DNA of 62,428 bases from Phlegmacium glaucopus (GCA_015039465.1 MU129988.1:1-62428), one strand, 5' to 3'. Counted from the stretch's first letter, positions 48,186-59,800 are shown. The notes: generated by a model from the sequence alone, not told the origin. Numbers and translations are program-made.

Positions 48186-48770
48186 CTGTCAGAGATGGAA
48201 TTCCAGAAATGCACTACTACTCACCCAACACTCACCGTTATAGATTCACAATTCCGAATCTGCAATTTTTCACAAACACCTGTTCATATTGCTAAGGTAT
48301 TCCGGGCTTGAATTAAACATCCTGAACATGGACAAAGTCCAAACTACATGGCTTGGCACAAATATTCTCACGTAGGTATATTCAGCCTATTTTGTGGCCC
48401 AATACATTAAATTTAGTAATGTTTACACGAAAATAAATTGGTACTAAAGTAGACTATATGGACTTGTCTGATACATAGCTCTTTGTGGCTACTTCTGCAT
48501 TTAATCGACTTCTGCGTGTAATCGACGAAAGCTCTCCTCTTACAAGCCCACGATTTGTTTTTTTGTTATGGCTTTGGTAGCCAATCTCATGGATTTCTCG
48601 GTCTTTTACTTAGGCAAACGGTGAGTGGTGGTCCCTTTGTGCACGGCGCTTAAAATATTGAGTACAGAAAAGGCAGCTTAGCACTGCATTTGACCAATGC
48701 GAAGGTAATTTTTATATATAACACCTACACATACACTTATTACCTTCTTTCCCTCGACTTGCAATACGCG
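48186..48770. other. 5' region shared by the WD40 gene and a small membrane-protein gene
   Basis: Probably contains the unplaced first exon or exons of the minus-strand WD40 gene (an open frame with a GT donor at 48234-48235). A TTTTTATATATAAC word (about 48708-48721) lies some 50 bases before the plus-strand start at 48771. Confidence 0.45.
48711..48721 (+). promoter_or_regulatory. Putative TATA box of the small membrane-protein gene
   Basis: TTTATATATAA about 50 bases before the ATG at 48771. AT-rich background makes the assignment tentative. Confidence 0.4.
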
Positions 48771-49308
48771 ATGTTGAACATGACGCTCCTGATCTTTCTC
48801 TTAACCGTCTGCGTCTGTAAGTCTGCCAATCGCCCCTCGTCTCACATAGTTGATATCTGATAGTCATTCTTCGTGCTGATTTGTCGCAACAGTAGTGTGT
48901 TTGCTCATTATCATTTACATTGGAAAACAAGTTGGCAGACTGTGGTGTGGCCGTTGCAGTAAAAGAGGCCAGAATGACAACGCAGAAGCGATACCTTTAT
49001 ACCACATGCACTCCGAAAGTGCGATCGACATACAACCTTCCGAACTGCTACCACAGGCGGCAGCGGCACCGCACCCTGAAGTACGTCCATTCTCTATGTC
49101 GCGGGACCTAACTCATCTCTATCTACAGTCCACCCCTCACGAACCGTCATTTATTTTGGGACCGTATGACATCCAACCTCTTGCAACACCTGCGAGGGTT
49201 CTCTATGGCAAGTTTTCTTTTGTTTCTGTGCCCATTTCGGCTCCGCCTCACTCAGCAGTTCAGCAAACCGGAGACGCGAGTCTCCTGTCCTCGTCTTTGC
49301 ATCTGTAG
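48771..49308 (+). CDS. Small single-pass membrane protein, unknown
   Basis: First exon 48771-48816 encodes MLNMTLLIFLLTVCV. After an intron ending at 48892 the second exon continues LVCLLIIIYIGKQVGRLWC, so one long hydrophobic helix at the very N-terminus is followed by a basic, Cys-containing segment (WCGRCSKRG) and a polar tail of about 110 residues. A 48-nt stretch (49081-49128, GTACGT..CTACAG) is a good intron but has no stop and keeps frame, so the protein is 153 or 137 residues. A GC-donor intron near 49207 is also possible. No domain recognised. Confidence 0.55.
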
Positions 49309-51919
49309 AAGGTTATACAACGTAATCAAACATCGTTCAGTTTTCAATCTCGTCTCTCAGATCATACTTACCTCCAATATATGCAATAGATAAATAATGT
49401 TCATGGTGGAGAATCGCGTTTCCCGCTTGTCAGTCATGGCCTTTTTTATTCAGGCATTAATAACACTACCTATAAGACACACAGCCCAGCACAATAGATA
49501 CCTCATTCCAGTAGTAGAGATTTTCCAAGAATCGCCTATCGTAAGACGGTTTTGACTAGTATAGGGATTTCCCATCCTATTTCCATTGCGCTGCCTTGCT
49601 GTCGAAAATTTGGCCATCAAACTGGCGGACCCTGGGGGCATCGCCCGACCATAGCCTTATGCTAAACAAAACTGAGTTGTGAGCAAAAACAGTTCAGGTC
49701 GCAGAACTCCTAGATAAATCTGGCGCAATTTCGAGACTGATAGTCAGTCTTTATCGCTTTAGTCTGCTCATTAAGTCGTTTGTTAACTCCGGAGATAAGC
49801 AGCCTAGCCTTAATCTAACTGAATATTAAATTCCAGTATCATCTGCTGAGGCTCAACGAGCCCGGCATCCCGGGCCGACAACTGCAGTTGTAGTTACAAC
49901 AGTGAGCCTTTTGTTTCTTTTCAAAATAAGTAAAACAACCGACAATTCAAAACACAAAAACTCACGGAAAGTTATGATGATAGCAAGGCTTCAAATAAAA
50001 CCCAGTGTTTTTCGATTGCCAAACGAACGTTGATCCCATTAACGGATGAAGGAAGTGGTACCCGAGATGGACATCACCGCCGCTCGCATAGTTCAACTTG
50101 AAGCTGATCTTGCAAGTAAGCACTTCAAGTTCGTCATCATGTCTGGCAAGACTCAAACGCTTAAAAACCTATAGTATCGTGGAAAATCCTACAGTCCTGC
50201 GGGATAAATGAAGGAAGTTAGCGCCTTCCAACGTAGACAGCAACGCCCACTACTCACGCTACTCTGAAGAGGGTGGATTGGCTTAAATGTGCAGGAATGG
50301 AGAGGTGGCCGTAACATTGGGAAGTTCTGGTGTACAAATAGGTATGTCCTTCCTACGTAGGCGCCTGTGTAATTTTGTAAACCTTGTTCGCTTGGCAGCA
50401 GATTTGCCTGTGCCGCAACAGTGCGGCTAGCATCAAAATTTACGTTGACCTCTGGCCGTTTCACGGTATGTTACTATCTGAAAAGGGAACATCAATATCA
50501 CCATCGACAGGCCATCAACCCTCAACTGATACGCAAATGCCAGTTACCTGTAAGTGAGTCGGTATATGTGTTTAACGGATACATCCCAATTCTATGTACT
50601 CTACTCATAGTTTTGAAGATAGGACCCCGGTCCGCGAACTATTATTTACACAGAAGGGCTGCAAGTCGTGATGCTGTATCGGACAAGTATCGGACACAGG
50701 AGTACGGAAAGAAATTCCGAGCCATACACCATGACGGGAGTCGGAAAGCCTTCGGAATAGGATGGATGTTAAAATTCTGATTTACAGTGGGTAGAAGGAG
50801 CTTAGAAGGAGGCTGTGAATGTTGATAACCCTGGTCCAACCTGGGAGATCAGATTGGGCTGGTGTTTTATCGAAGCACGATCTCTTCGATTTAAGCGCCT
50901 TTGCTCCGGAACTGAGCGGAAATTCAATTCAAGGGGTTACCTGGTTATAAAGTTCCCCACTACTCAAGGAATACTACTAGGATTCAGAAGCCCCCGTGTT
51001 ACTTCACTATGATAATTTGTGAGTGATATAATATGTCTCCGCGCTTCCACTATGACTTGAATGACATTTGTAGGTTCCCGAGTGTCCAATGCTCCTCACT
51101 AATCTCTCGACTTAGGCCTTGTTAAGCTCAAAGGCACTAAGTAACCAATATAGGGGTTCTACGGGGCAAGCTCCTGCAACGTCATGTTCAATTGTATGTA
51201 GTGGCATCATGGCCAACGCAAGCTTTAACTGAATTTCTGACGTTACTTTACTTCGACATCGAGTTCCGCACGAGGCTTAGAAGTTCAACAGGAGAAGTTG
51301 AGTTATCAACGAAGGTTTGATTGATGCTTTTGACGCACGGAAACGAGGTTAACGCCCACGTTCCGGCTGTGTATTAACCAAGTACAGGGCTACTAGGTAC
51401 GTACAGATCTTCCTTTTGTTCTAAAGAGAATTCGTGGCTCCTGACATTGTCCGATGATCACTGAACATATCTGATTCGCGAGGCTGTCCATCTACTAATA
51501 TGTGGTAGATATGGAATTCCTCTTATCGATTGAATGAATGACAGTGGACATGCACCATCTTTTTTATGTGTTTTCTGATGGCACAGTGTTCGCCCGCATC
51601 AAGTGGAATCTTGAAATTTTTAAGTTTACTGATTATGGGCGCCCAATTGGTATATTGGCAAAGGGTCCCACTTTTATCACACAAACATTCGTTTATACTT
51701 AGAGCGGTGTGCTTTCATATTATTTATAATTTGGGAAATTTTGAGCCGCTACGTCGGTTAGATGCTGTTATAATCGATATTTAGACGACAGGAGGTACTT
51801 GCAGAACATGACTAGATTCATTGAAATCCGACTGATATAAAGGTGCGGGCATGTTCAAGTTGTCCGGACCCAGATACATCCAGAGGCTCAAGTGGCCCAT
51901 TTTCGCACAGTTCTCTAGC
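49309..51919. other. Long region without a recognisable gene
   Basis: 2.6 kb. Minus-strand frames at 50189-50464 and 49962-50156 are open and of mixed composition (for example LLPSEQGLQNYTGAYVG) but are separated by stops and show no certain family. They could be relics of one gene. Nothing else is supported on either strand. Confidence 0.4.
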
Positions 51920-52344
51920 ATGTTTCTAAATCGAAGGGACCCACTGAGTAACCATACGACGCTCGACATCGTTTTTATTGGTATGTGCTTCTAAAATTGA
52001 GTTGGAAAACATGGCTAGATTTTTTCCTTGCTCACCTAGTTGCTGTTGCGGTGCTTGTCACTCTGCTCTGTACCGTCGGTATCTTACACTGTATACTGCG
52101 CCGTCGACAGCGCCGAGATGCTGAAAGTACCCCACGTGTCATCACACTTCATATCATCTCAGGCTCGGAATCATACAGCCATAAGAAAGATAATGATGTT
52201 GTTGCACCGACGTCGAAGTACACATCTTTTGCGCCAGAGTCCGGGTATCCCAACTTCTCTGATTCAGGCATCGAGAAAGCCTCAGAAAATGATATTTCCT
52301 TGAACAGTATGGTACCCTGTCTATCTGAAGTCTCATTTCCCTGA
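51920..52344 (+). CDS. Small single-pass membrane protein, unknown
   Basis: Two exons (51920-51980, 52040-52344) give 121 residues. The ATG at 51920 yields a short N-terminus with an N-glycosylation sequon (MFLNRRDPLSNHTTLDI), one helix (VFIVAVAVLVTLLCTVGILHC) and a basic stop-transfer run (ILRRRQRRD), then a Ser-rich cytosolic-type tail ending LNSMVPCLSEVSFP. The intron splits the helix and has a CTCAC branch-like word just before its end. Layout resembles the other single-pass proteins of the window, with no sequence similarity seen. Confidence 0.6.
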
Positions 52345-52913
52345 AATTTGAATGTAGGGTCGGGCACTATCAGTTTTCCAATCGCACTCCACCTTCCGCC
52401 ACAGCAACACTGGCAACCCATTCATGTTTATCGAGTAGCGTAAGGGTTAATTGATAGCTGGTAAACGCCAATAAGATACCTTTTTTTGGCGTTTAGCTCA
52501 ATCTAGGAGAATTTCGAGTCAATGAACGGTTTATATCCATATTCAGTCATCTTATGATGGCCTTGGACAAGTTGCTGGTTCGATCGCAGTTCGGAGTCAT
52601 GGAAGTGCGAAAGTTCCTTATGCCCCCACCATTTTTACGATATTGTAAATACTAATCCTCGAATTTCTATTTATTACTGTTCGAACATCCAAGGCAAGTT
52701 TCACAATCAAAACTAATGAATTACTATACTAGAGCCATGTTACTGTCCGAAGTGCAGTGATTCTTATCCTATTTTACTAATAATAATGTGAGGTTCAGTT
52801 TCTGCTACTCCGACGAAGTTGAAATTCCCCACCGTGACTCGGAGTCCCTAGATTTTCGCGCTCCACTTTTGAAGAATTGACCCAAACCAGAGACACGTAA
52901 AAATTCTGTACCG
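52345..52913. other. Convergent intergenic region
   Basis: Between the small membrane protein and the tetraspanin 3' ends. AT-rich, with no coding segment supported. Confidence 0.45.
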
Positions 52914-54398
52914 CTATATGGCACGAACTAGACCTTCCTTTCCACCCTTAAAGAAACTAACGGGCAAGGCTTTAGAAGCATGAAGACGAAAAAACGGTGG
53001 AACGCCGTCCAGAATTTTATCCGCATCGGCTTTCACGTCGGTCCCACTCAAACGATATTGTTTCGGGGTTATGCCCTTGCCAAACGTATTCGTTGTGTGG
53101 TTGGCACATAACAGCGCCACGACCAAATTAACCATATGGAGAGGCACCAAGGCAAAGGCAGATCTCCAAATCCTCGAAAGATTTTGATGCTCAGAGTTAT
53201 ACAGTTTTCCTTTGCACCCAGGTAGGGGTGTACGCAAATAGCATTGTTTGCTTGGGGAGGCGGCGTGCAACGGACTATAGAAACCACAGCATTGGAGAGA
53301 ATCCTGGATCGTGAGGCGACCGAGAGGGTTATAATGCCGACTCCAGGAAAGGTTAAGCTTGTGATCCAGAGAGAATGCATCACGCTTATACGCCACATAG
53401 CCCACGGAAAGCAGGGATATAAATGCCGGCCAAAGGAGGAGAGTATAGACAGCCAAGATGGGACGAGAATTCAAGAGTGTGCCAGTCATGCCTAAAAGCG
53501 CCGTGAAAAGTAGCATGGAGGCTGCCCAAGTGATCAGGATAAGGAGGTCTCCATCCGCGACGGTCATAACATCCGCTGTGTCCCAGGCTGATGAAAATGT
53601 CGTTAGATAAATTTAACACGGTGACTAGGACCCAAATATTAGCTGACTTTTGAACCATGTCATAAGTGCGCAGATGAGACCGGTAGCTCCATACGCGAAA
53701 ACAGTCATCGCCGAAAGAAGAAGACACCACTTGAAGGTCGTCCAACGAGCGACATGGCGCGATCCGAGTCCCTGACCATCTTCAAGTGCAGACGCCGGTG
53801 ACTGATTTGGGCGGAGGCCAATGGAACGAGCATCCTTGAGTTGTTTTAACTGTGAGTCATGGCTCAGAGATTTGGGTGTTGGCCATTTGTGAGTGAACTT
53901 ATTCGTCGTTCCAATAGCTGGGATGAGACCATTGTGGCCAGCATCGATGGAAATGGTGGCACTTCCAGCGGATTGGGAGCTGCTAGTTGACTCATCTGAA
54001 ATAGAGCGCATAACATTGGGTGGTTGACAGAGTAAAAGACCAAGGCGTTCCGAAGCAACAAGCGCGGACGGTGGTCCTTTATGGCCAGCTGTGATCACAG
54101 GTGGAGGAATTGGGTCGTGTACTTCTCTGAAAAGTGGCTTAGAAGGCACAACGAAAGGTTCGTCAAAAATCACATCGGGCGCAGCAGTAAATCCCTGAAA
54201 AGATCCAAGCCCAGCAATATCTTGGTCAACCTTTTCTTGTCGATGAGGCGAAAGTACTGGTAAGTCATCCCCAGAGCGATCTTCATGATGGATGTAGCGA
54301 GCTGGGCTAGTGTGGTGACGTGTAGAGGCGTCACGAGAACGTCGACGGACCACTGAAGTAATATTAGGCTGTATCTCTTTATCGTTATCGTAGTCCAT
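52914..54398 (-). CDS. Tetraspanin (fungal Tsp2-like)
   Basis: Two exons (53648-54398, 52914-53587) give 474 residues. A long cytosolic N-terminal region of about 220 residues (starting MDYDNDKEIQPNITSVV) precedes four membrane segments: FKWCLLLSAMTVFAYGATGL, LLILITWAASMLLFTALLGM, AVYTLLLWPAFISLLSVGYV and, after the large loop, FALVPLHMVNLVVALLCA. The large extracellular loop carries the tetraspanin CCG signature (DSLQCCGFYSP) and a later PGC (LPGCKGK), which gives the paired Cys expected for two disulphides. In other basidiomycetes this family acts in membrane organisation. The exact role here is unknown. Confidence 0.85.
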
Positions 54399-54791
54399 TG
54401 TTACAGAGCAAAAATGATAAAGGCGAGCAACTAGATATGAGGCTGAGCGGCGGATAACATCTTCTCAATATATGGGCAGCCACCACGACAGTTATTATTA
54501 CCATAAAAAATTGTTATCGAGGCTGAAGCTTATTAACAGGCGATTTAGGTGACCTTCGTCCATACATGAGCCACGCTTGAGTAGATAAAATAAATAGTGA
54601 ATGGCAGGGCAGATACATTGGTAGTCAGATTTTTATGAGTAGCATGAGTGGCATGTTCTTCGACAAGATTAATTGAAATATTAAATGTCAATTTTGAGAG
54701 AAAGAGCGACGTGTGTAGGGTGATGTAAGACAAGAATCCACGATAAATATGTAGCCAGAACGAAAAAGTCCGAGTAATAGAAGGTAGAAGC
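54399..54791. other. Intergenic region between tandem minus-strand genes
   Basis: 393 bases upstream of the tetraspanin and downstream of the LEA-like gene. No coding signal. Confidence 0.45.
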
Positions 54792-56157
54792 TTATGCTGC
54801 ATTTGCAGAAAGCTCGATGGGGCAACCAGCGTCAGTAACCTGAGAGGAAGCAGCATGATGCCCAGGGAGTCCCTGAATATCCATGTCCAAAACGAGACGA
54901 AACCTGAGTGCTAAGGTAATACCTCTGAGTTGAGGCAAGATAACTCAAGACGTCGGGATACTCACATGGGCGTATACCACCGGAAGAGAACTGCTTATTT
55001 CTGCAAGCGTTGTACCAATTCATCCCTGGATCAAACCCGATAGTAAGTTGGGCAAAATCATGATAAAGTGTGAAGACTGACAAGTTTGGTCACTTGTGTT
55101 GGACGTGACATAGGTGAAATTCAGCGGTAACAAAACTGCAGGGAAAGACTGGGCTGGAAGTGAGCGGTGCGCATAATTACCTGATCCAACCTGTAGATTC
55201 GAGTCCAGATCAAAAACGGTAGCGCGAAGATGGGTGAATTGGACAGGTAAGAAATTGCTGGATGTGTCAATCTGCAAAGAGGCCAAGGCAGGAAAAGAGA
55301 AATTGGTGGGGGAACGAGAAAATATAGTGTGGACTGCGGACGGTCCCGTGGCATTAACGAGAGGCGTTGTTTGGTTGAACGAAAAAGAAGGAACTCTTGG
55401 GATTGTGAATGCTAGAACTATTGCAATTCTGAATAAATCGCCAAAAGTATAACAAGGTCAGCAACGGAATGATAAGAAAGATGATAGACATACACGCAAC
55501 ACAAGCCAAAGAGAAAGAAGACCAAAACCTTGCGGGTAAAGTATGGTCCACAAAGCCCCCTCTGCCCTCGATTCCAGGACTTCCAAAACTGAGCCCTTGA
55601 TTCATTCTTCCTTTCGCTCTTGGCCGCCTTCGTCATTTGGTACATTTCGTCTTTGCCCCATTCAGGGCCCAAGGCGGGAACAGTGACCATCTCTACCTTT
55701 CCTTGTGGATCCACGGCTTCTTCCTTGAGCAAGGAACCCGAGGGTCGTATTTGACTGTAACTATCCACGTATCAATTAGGAGAGACATGGGAACTTTGAA
55801 AAAAACGTACCCCACAGGGGCTTGACCCATCCCAAATGCAGAGCTGTACCGAGGACCAGCATTGTTAAAGTCTGCATAGACATCCCATGCGTCGTCTTGG
55901 GGCTTGTCCTCGTCTCTACCGCCTTTGAGAGGTTCTTCCCTTCCAACATGAAAAAATGATCCTCTATTGTAGCCAGCAGATGAGCGAGTAGCACCGTTGA
56001 GATGATCCATGGAACTTCTGTCTGGTGAGAAAAATGACGAGGCATCATCACGTCCCTTTACAACAGGTTGTGGCGGATATTCGGTATTGAGGGCATCGAT
56101 AGACGATTTTCGGCCGCCATAGAAAGACGAAACTGTGGATTTTCTGTCAGCGTCCAT
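54792..56157 (-). CDS. Type II membrane protein with LEA-2-like extracellular domain
   Basis: The start at 56157 gives MDADRKSTVSSFYGGRKSS, a charged cytosolic N-terminus of about 180 residues (WDVYADFNNAGPRYSSAFG, VEMVTVPALGPEWGKDEM). One helix follows (KVLVFFLFGLCCV joined to IAIVLAFTIPRVP), then an extracytoplasmic beta-rich part with several N-glycosylation sequons: FTHLRATVFDLDSNLQVGSG, FPAVLLPLNFTYVTSNTSD, NWYNACRN and RLVLDMDIQGLPG, ending ASSQVTDAGCPIELSANAA. This pattern resembles LEA-2/WHy-like domains of fungal membrane proteins. The function is unknown. Five or more exons. The last acceptor was chosen because it alone keeps the RPSLRFRLVLDM frame. Confidence 0.7.
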
Positions 56158-57057
56158 GGGCTCAAGTATGGACGATGATGGCAACAAACTAGAGGACCTT
56201 GTACCAATTTCCCACACAATCAAAACTATGTATGTACATAAACATCGACGACATTGACGACAATACCCATGATGCATTGGGAGAGATTGGGAGAGATTAA
56301 CCAGAACGATATCTGGCCCTACACTAGAGATGTTGCTGCCACCGACGACTTTCTGCAATCGGCAACACTTCATATCCATAGACTGTCAACGCAAAAATCA
56401 CATCAGGTTCAAACCCTCAACAGAAAATACTATTGGAGCAAGAAGATGAGCGCTGGCCCTCAGAAGACAATGGAAAGGCTTAGGTGCTGCTGACCCTGAT
56501 GCTGAAAGAGATATCGATATGATGAGCTGAAGGCCAGCAACCTGCCCGCCTCCTTCGATACCTCCAGACCAGCAACTTTTCTAATTTTCATGTTACGATT
56601 GATCCTGGAAATGCTTCATCGCCAACGGCTTTGGATTCTACGACTTCTACAGCTAAACTTGTGACGCTTGATCATTCTCTGACTTTTAGACATTACCGAA
56701 GACAACACCTTCACCAATTAGGAAGATTTTGGCTCAGAATCTGGGACTGTCGCTGGATGCTTTTACTGTATTGCAGGCTGAAGGTGTAAACATGTATTTT
56801 CCCTCTCCATTTATCTTTTTCTCTTCTTTTAGGCTGGTCTGATGGCCCTCCCGCTGCAATACAAGTGAACCCCACTTCTCCACGAAACCTATCCTAAGTT
56901 TCCTAACTCCAATTATCCCAAAATCGGAGCCCTTTGTGTATAAAGCCAAAGAAGAATGTGTCACCAAGCGGCCAAGGAGGGACAATTGAAAAGGGCAAAG
57001 CTGCTGCCTCTTCAGGAAAATAGCCAACTGCATGTACCTTGCCACCTACACCTGCCC
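56158..57057. other. Upstream region of the LEA-like gene and junction to the repeat-rich end
   Basis: No gene supported. Short plus-strand frames between 56440 and 56760 have mixed composition but are broken by stops. From about 57000 the DNA is dominated by repeats. Confidence 0.4.
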
Positions 57058-57694
57058 TAGTGATGGAAAAAATTGGTTCTGAACTTTGGTTCAAACCTGA
57101 ACCATCCTGAACTGAACCTAGAGTTCAGTTCATGGTTCTGTAAAATAGCTGAACCAAACTACAGGTTCAGTTCAGGGTTTGGCTGTTGAGATGCTGGTTT
57201 GAACTGGTTTGAACCACAATATTTCAGAACACCAAATCCCAGAGAAAAATGAATAAAATTGAGCTACTGACATAAAAAAAATCAAAAATGTTATGCTAAT
57301 TTTGGTATAACCCTATCTACACTGTACAGCCATGCCTGGCTTTGATTTGACCAAAAACAGTAATTTTGATGTGCCAAATAGCATCAATCCAAAGTTCACA
57401 CAACATCTTACACTGGAGAAGAGACTTTGTGGCACAGATACTACCTTGAATAAGAACTCCTTATATGTTTATTAAATATATGAGATAGACTTTACTGTTT
57501 TCAAAAATTTTAAGGTCAAAATAAGGCTTTCAAAAAAATTTCCCAGGCTATAGAGGTTCAAACCGGTTTGAACCAGAACCGAACCTGAACCTAAGGTTCA
57601 GTTCATGGTTCAGAAATATACCCCGAACCAAACCATAGGTTCAGTTCTAGGTTCCCTTGCCTGAACTGAACTGAACTGAACTTTTCCATCACTA
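57058..57694. mobile_element. Non-autonomous inverted-repeat element rich in GGTTC/GAACC words
   Basis: The ends are TAGTGATGGAAAA (57058-57070) and its complement TTTTCCATCACTA (57682-57694). Inside, both ends carry dense arrays of TTCAGTTCAG, GGTTCAAACC and TGAACC words in mirrored order over 100-150 bases, with an unrelated AT-rich centre of about 320 bases. No open reading frame of note. A target-site duplication is not evident. It is probably a MITE-like derivative of a DNA transposon. Confidence 0.7.
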
Positions 57695-57781
57695 AGGTCC
57701 TGCCCCCACATCTAGAACAAGCACCTGCATCAGCAAACTGTGGCTTGGCTACAGACCATTATGTAATGCTCTATAGCACCA

Positions 57782-58128
57782 TTAGTGTTGCTGATGGCTC
57801 GAGCTGCTTTTTTTCTATCTTGCTAAATAAAATTTGTAAAATCACCAAAATATTTGAGTAGCTAGATCACCTCAGGAGCCAGGGGCCTTCTGCCAACATT
57901 AAGCAATAGGAGCTGAATTTCCCATGCTATTTGATCGGCTCTGAAGTGGCTCAATTCAAGCCACTTCAGAGCTGATCAAATAGCGTGGGAAATTCAGCTC
58001 CTATCGCTTAATGTTGGCAGAAGGCCCCCGGCTCCTGAGGTGATCTAGCTACTCAAATATTTTGGTGATTTTACAAATTTTATTTAGCAAGATAGAAAAA
58101 AAGCAGCTCGAGCCATCAGCAACACTAA
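57782..58128. mobile_element. 347-bp fold-back element with target-site duplication
   Basis: Two arms of 170 bases (57782-57951, 57959-58128) are almost exact inverted copies around a 7-base loop. The ends read TTAGTGTTGCTGATGGC. GCACCA flanks both sides (57776-57781 and 58129-58134), a likely 6-bp target-site duplication. No coding capacity. The few differences between the arms suggest it is young or recently conformed. Confidence 0.85.
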
Positions 58129-58454
58129 GCACCATAGTGCTGTAGCATGGGTCCCTATCTCTGTAGTGTCCTGCAGACACTACATAGCACTATGTAGCAT
58201 CTGTAGCACTTCATAGTTAGCTCAGTTTTCAAATGCTACCAGTTGATTTTTTCAGTTTTCAATTCATTTTCAACACCAAGTACATGGAACAATAAAAGTT
58301 TATTGAAAGAGTACTAAGTACAGAAAACTATACTGTCTATGTAGACTACACATGCATACTCTAAACTGATGGGGCAGTACCATTATCATAGCCTAAGAAA
58401 AGAGAAGTATTATTATCCATGAAGAAAAAGAACAAATGAAAGATGCTGACTCAC

Positions 58455-58625
58455 CAGGGAATAATGGTAGTGGTAGTGGTGGATGGCTATTGTTGGCCAT
58501 CATTGGCTGTTGTTGACCTTCATTGACCATTGTTGGCTGTTGTTGGCCTTTGTAGGCTGTTGTTGACCTTTGTAGACTGTTGTAGGTCATTGTAGGCCAT
58601 TGTAGGCCATTGTTAGCCTTCTGTT
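58455..58625. repeat. Degenerate minisatellite
   Basis: About twelve tandem, variable units of the type TTGTTGGCCATTG / TTGTAGGCTGTTG. A similar array lies at 59436-59575 on the other side of the 438-bp fold-back element. Confidence 0.7.
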
Positions 58626-58929
58626 ACAATTTCATACATGCAGTGTATGCACCTTTTTCATTTCTTTTCTATTATCACACATGCATTCTACATATGTCAT
58701 TCATTGTTTCACTAACACATGTTTACTGTTCACTTTTCATACATGCATTCCACAGGTGTTCTATCTCATGCCTTTCATTTACTATTTTTGTATATAAACT
58801 GCTACTTCTTGTAATATAATCTTTACCTAGTCTTTAATAGACCTCTCTTACCATCTCAATCTCTCTCAAATTCAAAAGCTTCTTCAGACCTTAAACAGTC
58901 TGCATAGCTCTAGAGCTCAGATTAGATAA

Positions 58930-59367
58930 CACTGCTGGCACTGGGTGGTGTTTCCCTTAGAAAAACTTATTTTTAGACATGTTTTGTCATTTCCAAATGA
59001 TTTTTCTCATGAAAACACAAAAAGTATTTCTGAAGGAAAAATTCTAAAAATACATCAGGTGTTTCTCATGTGTTTCCCAAAGATAAATATTGTGTTTTTT
59101 TAAAGGTTTTCCTTCAGAAACAGCAGGGAAACACCTGTTCCACTCAGTGATTGGTGAAATAGGTGTTTCCCTGCTGTTTCTAAAAGGAAAACCTTTAAAA
59201 AAAATAAGATTTATCTTTGGGAAACACATGAGAAACACCTGATGTATTTTTAGAAATTTTCCTTCCAAAATACTTGTTGTATTTTCATGAGAAAAATTAT
59301 TTGGAAATGACAAAACATGTCTAAAAATAAGTTTTTCTAAGGGAAACACCCCTCAGTGCCAGCAGTG
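58930..59367. mobile_element. 438-bp fold-back element
   Basis: Arms of 207 bases (58930-59136 and 59161-59367) are nearly exact inverted copies around a 24-base loop. Ends: CACTGCTGGCACTG then GTGTTTCCCTTAGAAAAAC. No coding capacity. A related half copy lies at 22788-22968. A target duplication is not clear. Confidence 0.85.
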
Positions 59368-59435
59368 TGACAAACTCTGACATAGTAACAACTGTTAATG
59401 ATCAGTATACTTGAATCGTTCAAAGTCATAATGCC

Positions 59436-59575
59436 TTCATAGGCCATCATTAGCCTTTGCTGGTTGTTGCTGGCCCTCATTGGTTGTCACTGGTTATCAT
59501 CCCTCATTGGTTGTCACTGGTTATCATTGGCCTTCGCTGGTCATTGCTGGTCATTGTAGGTCATTGTTATCCAGA
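59436..59575. repeat. Degenerate minisatellite, second array
   Basis: Units such as CATTGGTTGTCACTGGTTAT (twice) and CTGGTCATTG (several). Related to the array at 58455-58625. Confidence 0.65.
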
Positions 59576-59637
59576 AAAATAACCCTAGTTATTCTTAGTT
59601 AGTAGGCTAAGACAATAAAAATGAAATAAATTTGATG

Positions 59638-59800
59638 TAGGTGGTGGTGGTGGTCTGATGTGGCAATTGTGATTGTTGTTGTTGTTGTGGACATGGTAGT
59701 TGTGGTCATTGAGTGGTATGGTGGTGTGGTGTGGTGGTGGTGGTGGTGGTGTAGGTGGTGGTTGTGGTGACAACAACAATAACAGTGTTGATGATGACAA
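59638..59800. repeat. GGT/TTG simple-sequence tract
   Basis: Imperfect (GGT)n, (TTG)n and GTGGT runs over about 160 bases. The opposite-strand translation is a meaningless Pro/His/Asn run, so no gene is called. Confidence 0.8.

Noticed and set aside
49962..50464. Two minus-strand ORFs that might form a relic of a secreted hydrolase
   Set aside because: Phrases such as GLQNYTGAYVG are suggestive, but there are stops between the parts, no catalytic motif and no consistent splice sites.
59585..59800. Pro/His-rich minus-strand ORF
   Set aside because: It is the translation of a GGT/TTG simple repeat.
58455..59800. CRISPR-like array
   Set aside because: Repeats are degenerate and contiguous without unique spacers, and the genome is eukaryotic. 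These are minisatellites.
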